Of a stretch of 64,000 nucleotides of DNA, positions 1 through 8,589 are shown piece by piece (positions within the stretch are counted from its first letter, which is position 1; every line of letters begins with the position of its first letter). The notes below the pieces were generated by a model that was given only the letters and a program-made list of their open reading frames with translations, was not told where the DNA came from and did not search any database. This DNA comes from JBDGPU01 sp042219525 (GTDB lineage: Archaea; Halobacteriota; Halobacteria; Halobacteriales; Haloferacaceae), in NCBI GenBank assembly GCA_042219525.1, contig JBDGPU010000009.1, forward strand, positions 1 to 64,000. Reading direction: 5' to 3'. Position numbers and translations under genes: made by a program.

Positions 1-127
1 TTTCACGAGCTCAGGCTGTGCCCGCTGTTGCGTCCTCGGGGTAAACACATACGGCAACGCTATCGTGTAAGCCGCCCCGACCACCGACACCGGGACCCTT
101 TTTCAGGCGTGCCGTCGGTGGCACCGT

Positions 128-646
128 ATGGCACTCGACACGTTCACGCTGGCCGGCGTCGCGGCGATCGCCGGCCTCGTGGCACTGAGCGCGTTCTTCT
201 CGAGCAGTGAAACCGCCATCTTCACGCTGACGGACGAGTGGGTCGCCGAACAGGAATCCCTCGGCGACGACCGGATCGCGGTCCTGCAGGAACTCCGGAG
301 CGACCCGCACCGACTGCTCGTAACCATCCTCGTCGGCAACAACGTCGTCAACATGGCCATCGCTAGCCTCGAGACCGTGATCGTCATCAACTTCCTGCCC
401 ACCGGAGGGGCTGTCACGGTGGCGACCGTGCTTGCCAGCTTCGTGGTCCTGGTCTTCGGCGAGATCGTGCCGAAGTCCTACGGGCTCGGCCACGCCGGAG
501 AGTGGGCGCCGACCGTCGCCGGCCCGATATCACTGGTCGAGCGCTGGCTGTACCCGCTCGTCGTCGTCTTCGACGTTCTCACGCGTCGGCTGAGCGCAGT
601 GGTCGGCGGCGACGTCGACATCGAGGAGCCCTACGTCGAGGAGTGA
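128..646 (+). CDS. DUF21 (CNNM/CorC N-terminal) membrane protein, lone domain
   Basis: 172 residues, with four hydrophobic stretches (about 5-28, 62-85, 92-115, 128-152) and the typical DUF21 signatures: SSSETAIFTL near residue 25, a VGNNVVNMA segment near 73, and FGEIVPKSYG near 115. DUF21 is the membrane domain of CNNM/CorC-type Mg2+-transport-associated proteins, which are usually over 400 residues because a CBS pair and a CorC_HlyC domain follow. Here the protein stops right after DUF21, so it is either a short form or a truncated gene. No CBS remnant is visible downstream. It stands alone; the next gene on the same strand starts 125 bp later. Confidence 0.75.
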   Translation: MALDTFTLAGVAAIAGLVALSAFFSSSETAIFTLTDEWVAEQESLGDDRIAVLQELRSDPHRLLVTILVGNNVVNMAIASLETVIVINFLPTGGAVTVATVLASFVVLVFGEIVPKSYGLGHAGEWAPTVAGPISLVERWLYPLVVVFDVLTRRLSAVVGGDVDIEEPYVEE

Positions 647-771
647 CGCCGCGACTGACGGAAGCCAGCAGTCGACATCACCCGGGGGCTTTTCTGGAGA
701 CCGCTCGATGTCACCGGCCCGCCCGGGATGCGGAACGCGCAGATTAACCGCTCTCGGGTCCAGGGTCGTTC

Positions 772-1494
772 ATGACCAATCTGTCGGCGCTCGACGTCAC
801 CGACGTCGACGCCGTTGCGGCCGAGCGCGACGAGGTGCTCGAGGTGGTACGCGACCACGCGGGGCGGATCGCCTACCAGCTTGCGACGCTGTACGGCGGC
901 GACTACGGCCAGCAAGCGTTCGACACGCCGGGCGACGAGTGGACGGTCAAATACGAGGCGGGCGCCCTCCAGTATCTCCGATTTTCACCGACGTCCGGGT
1001 CGGAGACGTACGTCGTCTCGACGAAGCAGCCACCGGAGCCGGCGGCGCTGGCGACCGCGCTCGACGACTACGACGACTTCGTCGCGGCGTACAACGAGCA
1101 CGTCCGATCGCTCGAAGGGGCTCTCGACGACGTCACTACCGATTTCCCGACCGTGGAAACGACCGAGACTGTGGTCGCCGAACGCGACCGGGTCCTCGAC
1201 CGGGTCGAGGAGATCTGCACCGTGATCGCCGGCGAACTCCACCGGTACGAGGGGGACGAGTACGGAACGTTCACGACGCGCGTCGACGGAATCCGCTGGG
1301 AGCTGAAGTGGGAACGCGACAGCGCGACTTACCTGCGAGCTGGCGGGTCCGATGGGCTCTATCTCCTGTCGAAGTACGGGCCGCCATCGGCCGCCGACAT
1401 TCGTGAATACCTGCCGCGATTCCGCGGATTCGTGCGGGCGTACAACGACCACGTCGCGGCACTCGAGCAGGACCTCGAACGGTTCGAGCTGTGA
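772..1494 (+). CDS. Hypothetical acidic protein made of two tandem copies of one domain
   Basis: 240 residues, no membrane segment or signal peptide, so probably cytosolic. The protein is an internal duplication. Residues about 14-120 and 125-238 align: both begin with a V-A-E-R-D-x-V-L helix, carry a central beta-rich part (WTVKYEAGALQYLRF versus WELKWERDSATYLRA, then YVVSTKQPP versus YLLSKYGPP) and end with an AYN(E/D)HV(R/A)xLE helix. I do not recognise a named family; haloarchaeal profiles of this type are usually listed as hypothetical. The ATG at 772 is used because it starts exactly before the first repeat. No partner gene is evident. Confidence 0.75.
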   Translation: MTNLSALDVTDVDAVAAERDEVLEVVRDHAGRIAYQLATLYGGDYGQQAFDTPGDEWTVKYEAGALQYLRFSPTSGSETYVVSTKQPPEPAALATALDDYDDFVAAYNEHVRSLEGALDDVTTDFPTVETTETVVAERDRVLDRVEEICTVIAGELHRYEGDEYGTFTTRVDGIRWELKWERDSATYLRAGGSDGLYLLSKYGPPSAADIREYLPRFRGFVRAYNDHVAALEQDLERFEL

Positions 1495-1674
1495 ACTCGG
1501 CTGCGAGCATTTCTCCGAATACGAACAGCTAGCAGTCATCGCGACTCCGACGGATTCGGCGGGCCGGGTGGTGTCGCGAGTGACCCCGATGTCTCCAACA
1601 GCACAGCCGAGCCTGCCCAGTGGCATCCGGGCGGCACGGTTGGCAGACTGGTCGCGCTGGTGGTGCGTCGCCGA

Positions 1675-1899
1675 TTAGAACGCGCCGGTCGCGGCGCCCT
1701 GGAAGCCCCGCCGGATCGTCATGGCGTGGGCGTAATCCGACTGGGTGAGGACGCCGACGGCGTCGCCGTTTCGATAGAGCCGAATCTCGTCATCGCGACC
1801 ACCTTCATCACTACCGCGACGGACGTCCTCGTGTCCTTCATCTTCCCCGGGCTCGCCAAGTCCGTGGTGGGGATCTGATCGACCGGGAACGGTAGGAAA
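1675..1899 (-). pseudogene. Orphan C-terminal reading frame without a start codon
   Basis: The minus strand is open from 1899 to a TAA at 1675-1677, but there is no ATG or GTG before a very late ATG. The last 37 residues read like genuine protein (DEIRLYRNGDAVGVLTQSDY, then AHAMTIRRGFQGAATGAF), while the upstream part is Gly/Glu-rich and unlike a fold. It could be the tail of a decayed gene. No family recognised. Confidence 0.3.
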
Positions 1900-2222
1900 T
1901 CACAGACGACGATATTTACATCAGATTAAATTCAGTTATTTGATGTTAGCAGGACTCCTCGCGTTCTATTCACGCGGTTGTTAAGGAATGCGCCACAACC
2001 GTGTACACGGCCTATCTCAGCCGTGTAACCGCTCGACCCTTGGCGAAGAGCCGCATTTAGACACAAGTTTCCGATTCCCTCATATGAGGTAATATTCCAC
2101 CTGAATTCCTGTATCAGCTCGGTTATCTACGTTTCGTTGGTATCGATCTCCCACTCACCAGGATCGTCGTTTGGGAACGCAATGCAGAATTTATCATTTA
2201 TAAATACATGTTGGGAGAATTA
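1900..2222. other. Intergenic, AT-rich; no gene seen
   Basis: About 320 bp with clearly lower GC than the surroundings and several TATA-like stretches (for example around 1914-1930 and 2200-2215). It lies beyond the 3' end of the lyase gene on the minus strand. I see no plausible coding frame, tRNA or clear inverted repeat. Confidence 0.5.
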
Positions 2223-3554
2223 TTAGAGAGTCCGATCGACCAGCTGCTCGGCCATGCCGGTGTAGTTTTCGGGGTCAGTCAGCGATTCGATCTCCGCCGC
2301 GGAGAGATGCTCGGTGACGCGCCCGTCGCCCAGGAGAACCGACTCGAAGTCCTGCTCGCTGCGCATCGCCTCGGTGGCGAGCTCGTGGACGAGGTGATGC
2401 GCCTCGTCCTTGCCGACGCGGTCCGCGAGCGCCATCATCACCGCCTCGGAGGCGACGAGGCCGTCGTGGTGGCGGAGGTTCCGCTCGGCAGCCGCGGCGT
2501 CGACCTCCAGTCCCTCTACGACTTCCCGGACGTTGCGGACGAGTCGACCGAACGCCAAGGCGAGCTCCGGAACGAGCGCGAACTCGACGAGCCACGTCGC
2601 GTAATCGCGCTCGTCGTAGCCGCTCTGGAGGCCGGTCATCGTGTGAGCCAGGCCGCGAACCCGCTCCGCGAGACCGACGGCTGTCTGCGACTTGACCGGA
2701 TTCCGCTTGTGTGGCATCGTGCTGCTCCCCACCGCGCCCTCGGGGACCGGCTCGCGTAGCTCGTCGAACTCCGGGCGATTGCGGAGCAGGACGTTCCTCG
2801 CGATGCGCGCGAGCGTGCCCGCGGCCTCGGCGAGCGCGTTCGCGACGGCGGCGACCCGATCGCGAGCCGCGAACCAGGCGACGTCGGGGACGTCGAGGGC
2901 CAGCCGGTCGGCGAGGTGCTGCTGGACCGCGAGCCCGTCCTCGCCGAGCGACGCCAGGGTGCCAGTCGCACCGAAGCACTCGACCACGGAGATTCCCTCG
3001 CGAACCTCGTCCAGGCGGGCGATCCGGCGGTCCACCTCGTCCAGCCAGGAGGCGAACTGCAGGCCCAGCGTCACGGGCGTCGCGTGGACGTGGTGCGTCC
3101 GACCGACTGTGGGTGTGTCTCGGTGCTCATCGGCGAGATCGGTTAGCGCCTCGCGGACGCCGACCAGGTCGGCGAGGAACGCGTCGATTCCCTCCCGGAG
3201 CTGGAGGACGAGCGCCGTGTCGGAGATGTCCTGCGTCGTCGCGCCCCAGTGAACGAACCGCGCGGCGTCGTCGGGGAGCGTCTCGCGCCACGCGTCGAGG
3301 ATGGCGACGCTGAAAATCTTCCCCGGCTCGACGTGCCGCTCGACGTCGGCCACGTCGAATTCGCTGAATGACGCCTCGCTGGCGATCGTGTCGGCAGCGT
3401 CCGTCGGGATCACGTCGGCGTCGGCTTCCGCCTGGGCAAGCGCCCCTTCGACCTGCAGGAATCGTTCGATAAAGCCTTCCTGTGAGAAGATCTCCCGCGT
3501 TTCCGGCGTCCCGAACGCGTCGCGAAAGAGCGGGCCGTCGAGATGCGTGTGCAT
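2223..3554 (-). CDS. Adenylosuccinate lyase / PcaB-type lyase (fumarase-aspartase superfamily)
   Basis: 443 residues. The superfamily signature is present as GSSTMPHKRNPVKSQ (about residues 276-290), with upstream conserved blocks FVHWGATTQDISD (about 102-114) and TVGRTHHVHATPVTLG (about 148-163). These enzymes release fumarate, or ring-open lactones, by beta-elimination. The length matches purB (about 440-460) but also 3-carboxy-cis,cis-muconate cycloisomerase. The THHVHA block resembles the PcaB-like branch as much as purB, and there are no purine or protocatechuate genes nearby to decide. ATG at 3554 opens directly on the conserved N-terminal strand. Monocistronic. Confidence 0.8.
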   Translation of the reverse strand: MHTHLDGPLFRDAFGTPETREIFSQEGFIERFLQVEGALAQAEADADVIPTDAADTIASEASFSEFDVADVERHVEPGKIFSVAILDAWRETLPDDAARFVHWGATTQDISDTALVLQLREGIDAFLADLVGVREALTDLADEHRDTPTVGRTHHVHATPVTLGLQFASWLDEVDRRIARLDEVREGISVVECFGATGTLASLGEDGLAVQQHLADRLALDVPDVAWFAARDRVAAVANALAEAAGTLARIARNVLLRNRPEFDELREPVPEGAVGSSTMPHKRNPVKSQTAVGLAERVRGLAHTMTGLQSGYDERDYATWLVEFALVPELALAFGRLVRNVREVVEGLEVDAAAAERNLRHHDGLVASEAVMMALADRVGKDEAHHLVHELATEAMRSEQDFESVLLGDGRVTEHLSAAEIESLTDPENYTGMAEQLVDRTL

Positions 3555-3786
3555 GCTACCGGCTATCGACAGCGTGGGGCCTAAATCTGCCTCTGTGGAG
3601 CCGTCCGGTCCCTTCCAGCGGCTCAGTCGCTCATTCGAACGAGCGCGTCAACGGCCATGGAACCAGTGTTGAACAGCGGATCGTATTCGGGCGCGTCGAC
3701 CGTCGGACGGGCTCTGTCGGACCGTTCCACGAAAAGTCAGACAGACGACCGCGATCGGCAGCAACACGGTCCGGATCCGAGAGTCG

Positions 3787-5070
3787 TCAGACGGACTGCT
3801 CCGCGTCGGTTTTCGGCGACAACCGCGCGACGACCAGACAGACTTGCCCGCCGATCAGGACGAACGCGCCGACGCCGACGGCGACCCAGCGGACCGCGTC
3901 GTCGAAGCCGAGCGCGGGCGCCGCCAGGCCGATGAGCGCGCTCATGCCGATCGGGGTGATCGTCGACCCGACCCGGCCGAGCGACTCGGCGACGCTGACG
4001 AGGCTCCCGCGCAGGGTGGCGGGCGCGAGTCCGGTGACGATGCTGCGGTACAGTGACAGCGACACGCCGAAGCCGACGCCGAGCATCGCGGCGCCGACCG
4101 CCGCCGTCGCGATCGACGGCGCGAGTGCGACCAGGGCCAGCCCGCCGCCGAGGCCGACGTTGGCGGCCGTCAGCGGCCAGAGTCGGGAGTCGAACGCGGC
4201 GGTGATGCGCCCGGCCTGGCTCCCGCCGACCGCGAGCATGACGCTGTTGACGGTGACGAGCAGGCCCGCCTGTCCCTCGCTCCCGTTCATCAGCGTGACG
4301 ACGACGACGGAGTTGTACGTGAGAAAGCCGGTCCAGCTGATCATCGGCAGTGTCCGGCCGATGACGAGCGAGACGACGCGCGGCTTCCGGACGACCCCGG
4401 CCAGGCGCCGGAGGCGACCCCCGGTCGGTTCCGCGCCGCCGTCGGTCGCCTCGGGGTCGCTCGTTGAGTCGCGGTCCGCCGTCGCGTCCCGCGTCGGTTC
4501 GTCGAACCAGAAGAAGACGGCGAGGGCGGCCGGGAACGCCAGCGCGTAGATGAAGAAGGGGTACTGCCAGCCGACGCCGACGAGGAGCCCGGCCAGCGGC
4601 GGGAAGATCGACTGGTAGACGCCGGAGGAGGTGAAGCGGAGTCCCTGGGCCGTCGCCTCCGCCGAGCCGTCGTAGATGTCGCCGAGGCTCGTGATGATGA
4701 TCGGGGTCAGGCCCGCGAAGCCGATCCCCTGCAGGAAGCGGAGCGCCACGGCGACCCGAAAGTCCGTCGTGAAGGCGATCGCCGTGCCGCCGATCCCGAA
4801 CAGCACGATCCCCGTCAACAGCATCGGCTTGCGGCCGTACCGGTCGGCGAGAAGGCCGGCGACCGGGATCAGGAAGATCGGTGGAGCGGTGTACGCCGAG
4901 ATGAGGAGGCCGATCCGGGCCGAGGAGACCGCGAACGGCCCCGTCAGCGCGCTCAGGATGGGCGACAGCAGCGTCACACCGAGCGGCGCCAGCAGGTTCG
5001 CCAGCAGCATCGCCTGGAAATCCCTGTCGCGCAGCACGTCGGCGTCCTCGCCGAAGACCGATTCGAGCAC
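3787..5070 (-). CDS. MFS transporter (12 TM)
   Basis: 427 residues, twelve predicted hydrophobic helices in two six-helix halves with a charged central loop (about 190-225, rich in Asp/Glu/Thr). The MFS A-motif is clear between TM2 and TM3 as LLADRYGRKPML (about 70-81). This is a proton- or ion-coupled drug/metabolite exporter type; the substrate cannot be inferred. The start is GTG at 5068-5070, supported by a TATA-like sequence about 27 nt upstream on the minus strand (around 5095-5105), i.e. a leaderless transcript. It is divergent from the next MFS gene, 145 bp apart. Confidence 0.85.
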   Translation of the reverse strand: MLESVFGEDADVLRDRDFQAMLLANLLAPLGVTLLSPILSALTGPFAVSSARIGLLISAYTAPPIFLIPVAGLLADRYGRKPMLLTGIVLFGIGGTAIAFTTDFRVAVALRFLQGIGFAGLTPIIITSLGDIYDGSAEATAQGLRFTSSGVYQSIFPPLAGLLVGVGWQYPFFIYALAFPAALAVFFWFDEPTRDATADRDSTSDPEATDGGAEPTGGRLRRLAGVVRKPRVVSLVIGRTLPMISWTGFLTYNSVVVVTLMNGSEGQAGLLVTVNSVMLAVGGSQAGRITAAFDSRLWPLTAANVGLGGGLALVALAPSIATAAVGAAMLGVGFGVSLSLYRSIVTGLAPATLRGSLVSVAESLGRVGSTITPIGMSALIGLAAPALGFDDAVRWVAVGVGAFVLIGGQVCLVVARLSPKTDAEQSV

Positions 5071-5184
5071 TGGCTGGGCGTTCGCCGAACATCGTCAATA
5101 AGCTACTGGATGCGGCGAACCGTCGTCTCCCGGTTCGGCGCCGTGAGGGGCTGTACAGTGAGCGTCGAACGCGCTCGACGCGGG

Positions 5185-5194
5185 TATTTATAAT
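5185..5194 (+). promoter_or_regulatory. TATA box for the leaderless MFS gene at 5216
   Basis: TATTTATAAT is centred about 27 nt before the ATG at 5216, the spacing expected if transcription starts at the start codon. This supports that start choice. Confidence 0.6.
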
Positions 5195-5215
5195 GGATCG
5201 CTCGCTGCTCCCTGC

Positions 5216-6472
5216 ATGAACGAGAACGATCGCCGGATCACGGCGTTCGTGATGCTCGGGCACGCGATGTTTCACACCTACGAGCTCGTGATCCCGATCT
5301 TCGCGGCGATCTGGCTCGACGCCTTCGGGACGACGGAGGCGGTCCTCGGCGTCGTTCTCGGCACCAGCTACGCGCTGACGGGCGTCGGCGCGCTGCCGAG
5401 CGGCATCCTGGCGGACCGGTTCAGCTCGAAGCGGCTCATCGTCGCCTGTCTGGTAGGGATGGGGGGTGCGTTCGCACTCGTTAGCGTTGCGACGAACGTC
5501 GTCGTCGTGGCCGTCGCACTCCTCCTGTGGGGTGCGGCGGCGAGCCTCTATCACCCCGCCGGCCTGGCGCTCATCAGTCGCGGCGCCAGCGAACGCGGCA
5601 CGGCGTTCGCCTACCACGGCGCCGCCGGCAACGTCGGCGTCGCGACCGGGCCGTTGCTCGCGGCGGTCCTCCTCGTCTTCCTCGGGTGGCGCACCGTCGC
5701 CGCCGTCCTCGTCGTCCCCGTGGTGCTCGTGACGGGGCTGGCGCTCCAGCTGGAGTTCGACGAGACCGCCGGGAGCGACGCTCGCAACGGCGAGGACGGA
5801 GCCGGTGAGGCCGCCGACTCCAGCCGCGGGCAGGTAGGGAGCCTCGCCGAACTGCGCCGCAACACGACGGTGCTGTTCACGGGCGGGTTCTCGCTCGTCT
5901 TCATCGTCGGGATCCTCTACGGCGTCTACTACCGCGGCGCGTTCACGTTCCTGCCGGAGATCCTCGCGGGGGTCCCGCTGTTCGAGCCGGTGTCGCTGTT
6001 CGACCGGACGTTCGAGCCGAGTCAGTACGTCTACTCCGGACTGTTACTGCTCGGCGGGGTGGGCCAGTACGCGGGGGGCAAGCTCGTCGACCGGATACAG
6101 GCCGAGTACACGCTCGTCGGCGCGGACGTCGCGCTCGTCCTCGTCGCGCTCGCGTTCATTCCGGCGACGACGGGCGGTCTGGCCCCACTCCTCGTCGTCG
6201 CCGGCCTGCTCGGCTTCCTGGTGTTCATGGTCGCCCCCATCAATCAGGAGGTCATCTCCCAGTACGTGCCGGCGGACGTCCGCGGATTATCGTTCGGCTA
6301 CACGTACACGGGGATCTTCGGCGTCGGGGCCCTGGGTGCGACGCTGTCGGGCGTGGTGTTGAGCCGCTGGTCACCCGCCGTGCTCTTCATGGTCCTCGCG
6401 GGCGTCGCGGGCGCCGCCGCCCTCGTCGCGGCCGTGCTGTTGAGCCGGTGGCGACGCGCTGGCGAGGGGTGA
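5216..6472 (+). CDS. MFS transporter (12 TM)
   Basis: 418 residues with twelve hydrophobic helices. MFS A-motif GILADRFSSKRLI lies after TM2 (about 62-74). An acidic, Ser/Gly-rich cytoplasmic loop (about 185-215) separates the halves. The family resembles fosmidomycin-resistance/sugar-type MFS members, but the substrate is not predictable. The protein opens with a short hydrophilic start (MNENDRR) directly before TM1, and the TATA box at 5185-5194 fits a leaderless start. It is divergent from the MFS gene at 3787-5070 and convergent with aconitase. Confidence 0.85.
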   Translation: MNENDRRITAFVMLGHAMFHTYELVIPIFAAIWLDAFGTTEAVLGVVLGTSYALTGVGALPSGILADRFSSKRLIVACLVGMGGAFALVSVATNVVVVAVALLLWGAAASLYHPAGLALISRGASERGTAFAYHGAAGNVGVATGPLLAAVLLVFLGWRTVAAVLVVPVVLVTGLALQLEFDETAGSDARNGEDGAGEAADSSRGQVGSLAELRRNTTVLFTGGFSLVFIVGILYGVYYRGAFTFLPEILAGVPLFEPVSLFDRTFEPSQYVYSGLLLLGGVGQYAGGKLVDRIQAEYTLVGADVALVLVALAFIPATTGGLAPLLVVAGLLGFLVFMVAPINQEVISQYVPADVRGLSFGYTYTGIFGVGALGATLSGVVLSRWSPAVLFMVLAGVAGAAALVAAVLLSRWRRAGEG

Positions 6473-6559
6473 GGGGACGTGCCCGCGACGGATGAGGGGA
6501 CGCGCCGGCGAAGGTTGGGGGACGCGCCGGCGAAGATTAGGTGAACCCACCGGCGACGC

Positions 6560-8497
6560 CTACGGCGACGCGTCCCGCTTCAGTTCCGCCAGCTTCCCGC
6601 CCGCGAGGATCGTCTCCCGCTGGGCCGGCGTCAGGTCGACCGCGACCTCGAACGTCCAGTCGTCGTCGACGGCGACGGTCAGGCGTTCGTCGCCCGCGCG
6701 GAGCTGGGCCGCCACGTCGCCCGCGACCGCGAGGTCGGCGTCGGCGTCCAGCCGGTCGTAGGTCGCGGGGTCGACGAACCGTAGCGGGAGGACGCCGAAG
6801 TTCACCAGGTTCGCGAAGTGGATCCGGGCGAAGCTCTTCGCGAACACGCCCTCGACGTCGAGCACCTGGAGTTCGAGCGCCGCGTTCTCCCGCGCGGAGC
6901 CCTGCCCCCAGTTCTCGCCGGCGACGACCCAGCCGCCGCCCGCGGCCCGCGCCTTCTCGGGGAAGTCCGGGTCGACGCGGGTGAGCGTGTAGTCGGCACA
7001 GGCCTGCGGGTCCGACCACAGCGACATCACCTCGGCGTCGGCCGGGACGATGTGGTCGGTCGTGACGTCGTCGCCCGCCCTCGTGATGACCTCGCCGGCG
7101 AGGTCGCTCGGGAGCGGATCGCCGACGGGAACGGTCCCGATCGTCTCGCCGCGCCGCACTTCCGTCGTCGGGTCCGGCGCGAGCACCTCGTCGTAGCGCC
7201 GCGTCATGTCGGCCGGCAGCGTCGGCGACGGCGGCTCGGCGTCGCGCTCGCGCGGGTCCACGATCTCGCCGGCGACGGCGCTGGCGGCGACCACCTCCGG
7301 GGAGGCCAGGTAGACGTTGTCCTCGGGCTGGCCCGACCGGCCCTTGAAGTTGCGGTTGAACGCGCGTAGCGAGACTGAGTCGGGCGCGGGCACGTGGCCC
7401 TGGCCGATACAGGCCCCGCAGGTCGCCTCCGAGATGTTCACGCCGGCCGCGTACAGCTCCGTGGTCAGGCCCGTCTTCGAGAGCAGTTCGACGGCTCGCT
7501 TCGACGCGGGCGAGACGAACGCGTCCGTTCCCGGAGCGACGGTCTCGCCGGCGACGACCTCGGCGACGGTGGCGACGTCGAAGTATGAGCCGTTGGTGCA
7601 GGTGCCGACGATACACTGGTCGACCGGCGTCCCCGCCACCTCGCCGACGGGAACGACCTTGTCCGGCATCGAGGGCTTCGCGACGAGCGGCTCGATCTCG
7701 TCGAGCGCGACGTCGATCCGGTCGTCGTAGCTCGCGTCCGGGGCCGGTTCGAGCCGGCGGAAGTCGGCCTCGCGGCCGAGCCGGGCGAGGTGCCGCCGCG
7801 TGCGGTCGTCGCTCGGGAAGATCGCCGTCGTCGCGCCGAGCTCGGTCGTCATGTTCGTGATGGTGCAGCGTTCCGGGACGGAAAGCGTCGCCACGCCCGG
7901 CCCGGTGAACTCGAACACCTTGCCGACGCCGCCCTTCACCGAAAGTCGCCGGAGCAGTTCGAGGATGACGTCCTTGGCGGCGGCCCAGTCGTCGAGCTCG
8001 CCGGTGAGCCGGACCTCGACGATCTCCGGCATCTCGAAGGTGTAGGTGTCCCCGCCCATCGCGGTCGCCACGTCGAGGCCGCCGGCGCCGAGGCCGATGG
8101 CGCCGAACCCGCCCATCGTCGGCCCGTGGGAGTCACAACCGACGAGCGTGTCGCCCGGACGGATCCACTGTTCGCGCTGCACCTGGTGACAGATGCCGTT
8201 GCCCGGCTTCGAGAAGTGGCCGCCGTAGCGCTGGGTCGCCGTCCGCAGGTAGCGGTGGGTGTCCGTGTCCGCGCCGTCGATCTGGAGCGTCTGGTGGTCG
8301 CAGTGCTGGGCGGCGATGTCGGTCTGCACCTCGTCGAACTCCAGCGCCTCGAACTCCATCCAGATGAGCGGCCCGAGCACGTCGTGCAGTAGCGCCTGGT
8401 CGACGTCGATCTCGATCGTTTCGCCGGGGGTCAGCTCCCCGCTCGCGAGGTGGTCGGACAGCACCGTCTCCGCGATCGTCCCCGAAGGTTCGGTCAT
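6560..8497 (-). CDS. acn: Aconitate hydratase (monomeric, aconitase/IPMD family)
   Basis: 645 residues from the ATG at 8497 (an upstream GTG at 8509 would add four residues and is less likely). It interconverts citrate and isocitrate in the TCA cycle using a [4Fe-4S] cluster. The three cluster cysteines are visible in VGTCTNGS (about 300) and CGACIGQGH (about 365). Substrate-site blocks include GCDSHGPTMGGFG (about 125-137) and FNRNFKGRSG (about 383-392), and the C-terminal swivel domain carries ENWGQGSARENAA. Length matches haloarchaeal aconitases (about 650). It is transcribed alone, tail to tail with the MFS gene; the AOR gene ends 92 bp upstream on the same strand. Confidence 0.9.
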   Translation of the reverse strand: MTEPSGTIAETVLSDHLASGELTPGETIEIDVDQALLHDVLGPLIWMEFEALEFDEVQTDIAAQHCDHQTLQIDGADTDTHRYLRTATQRYGGHFSKPGNGICHQVQREQWIRPGDTLVGCDSHGPTMGGFGAIGLGAGGLDVATAMGGDTYTFEMPEIVEVRLTGELDDWAAAKDVILELLRRLSVKGGVGKVFEFTGPGVATLSVPERCTITNMTTELGATTAIFPSDDRTRRHLARLGREADFRRLEPAPDASYDDRIDVALDEIEPLVAKPSMPDKVVPVGEVAGTPVDQCIVGTCTNGSYFDVATVAEVVAGETVAPGTDAFVSPASKRAVELLSKTGLTTELYAAGVNISEATCGACIGQGHVPAPDSVSLRAFNRNFKGRSGQPEDNVYLASPEVVAASAVAGEIVDPRERDAEPPSPTLPADMTRRYDEVLAPDPTTEVRRGETIGTVPVGDPLPSDLAGEVITRAGDDVTTDHIVPADAEVMSLWSDPQACADYTLTRVDPDFPEKARAAGGGWVVAGENWGQGSARENAALELQVLDVEGVFAKSFARIHFANLVNFGVLPLRFVDPATYDRLDADADLAVAGDVAAQLRAGDERLTVAVDDDWTFEVAVDLTPAQRETILAGGKLAELKRDASP

Positions 8498-8589
8498 TGG
8501 TACGTACACGCAAAGACAGGCGTAAAACGGTTCGGCTGGCAGCGAACGTCCCGGTCGGTGGCGACCGTCGGAAAGGTGCCTCTTAAAAA

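Noticed and set aside
1660..1878. Plus-strand 72-codon ORF
   Set aside because: Its complement reads as a better C-terminal protein fragment, and the plus frame shows no conserved feature.
3737..5617. A 626-codon minus-strand frame across the MFS genes
   Set aside because: Overlaps the transporter in another frame, Arg-rich and without hydrophobic helices; a shadow of high GC.
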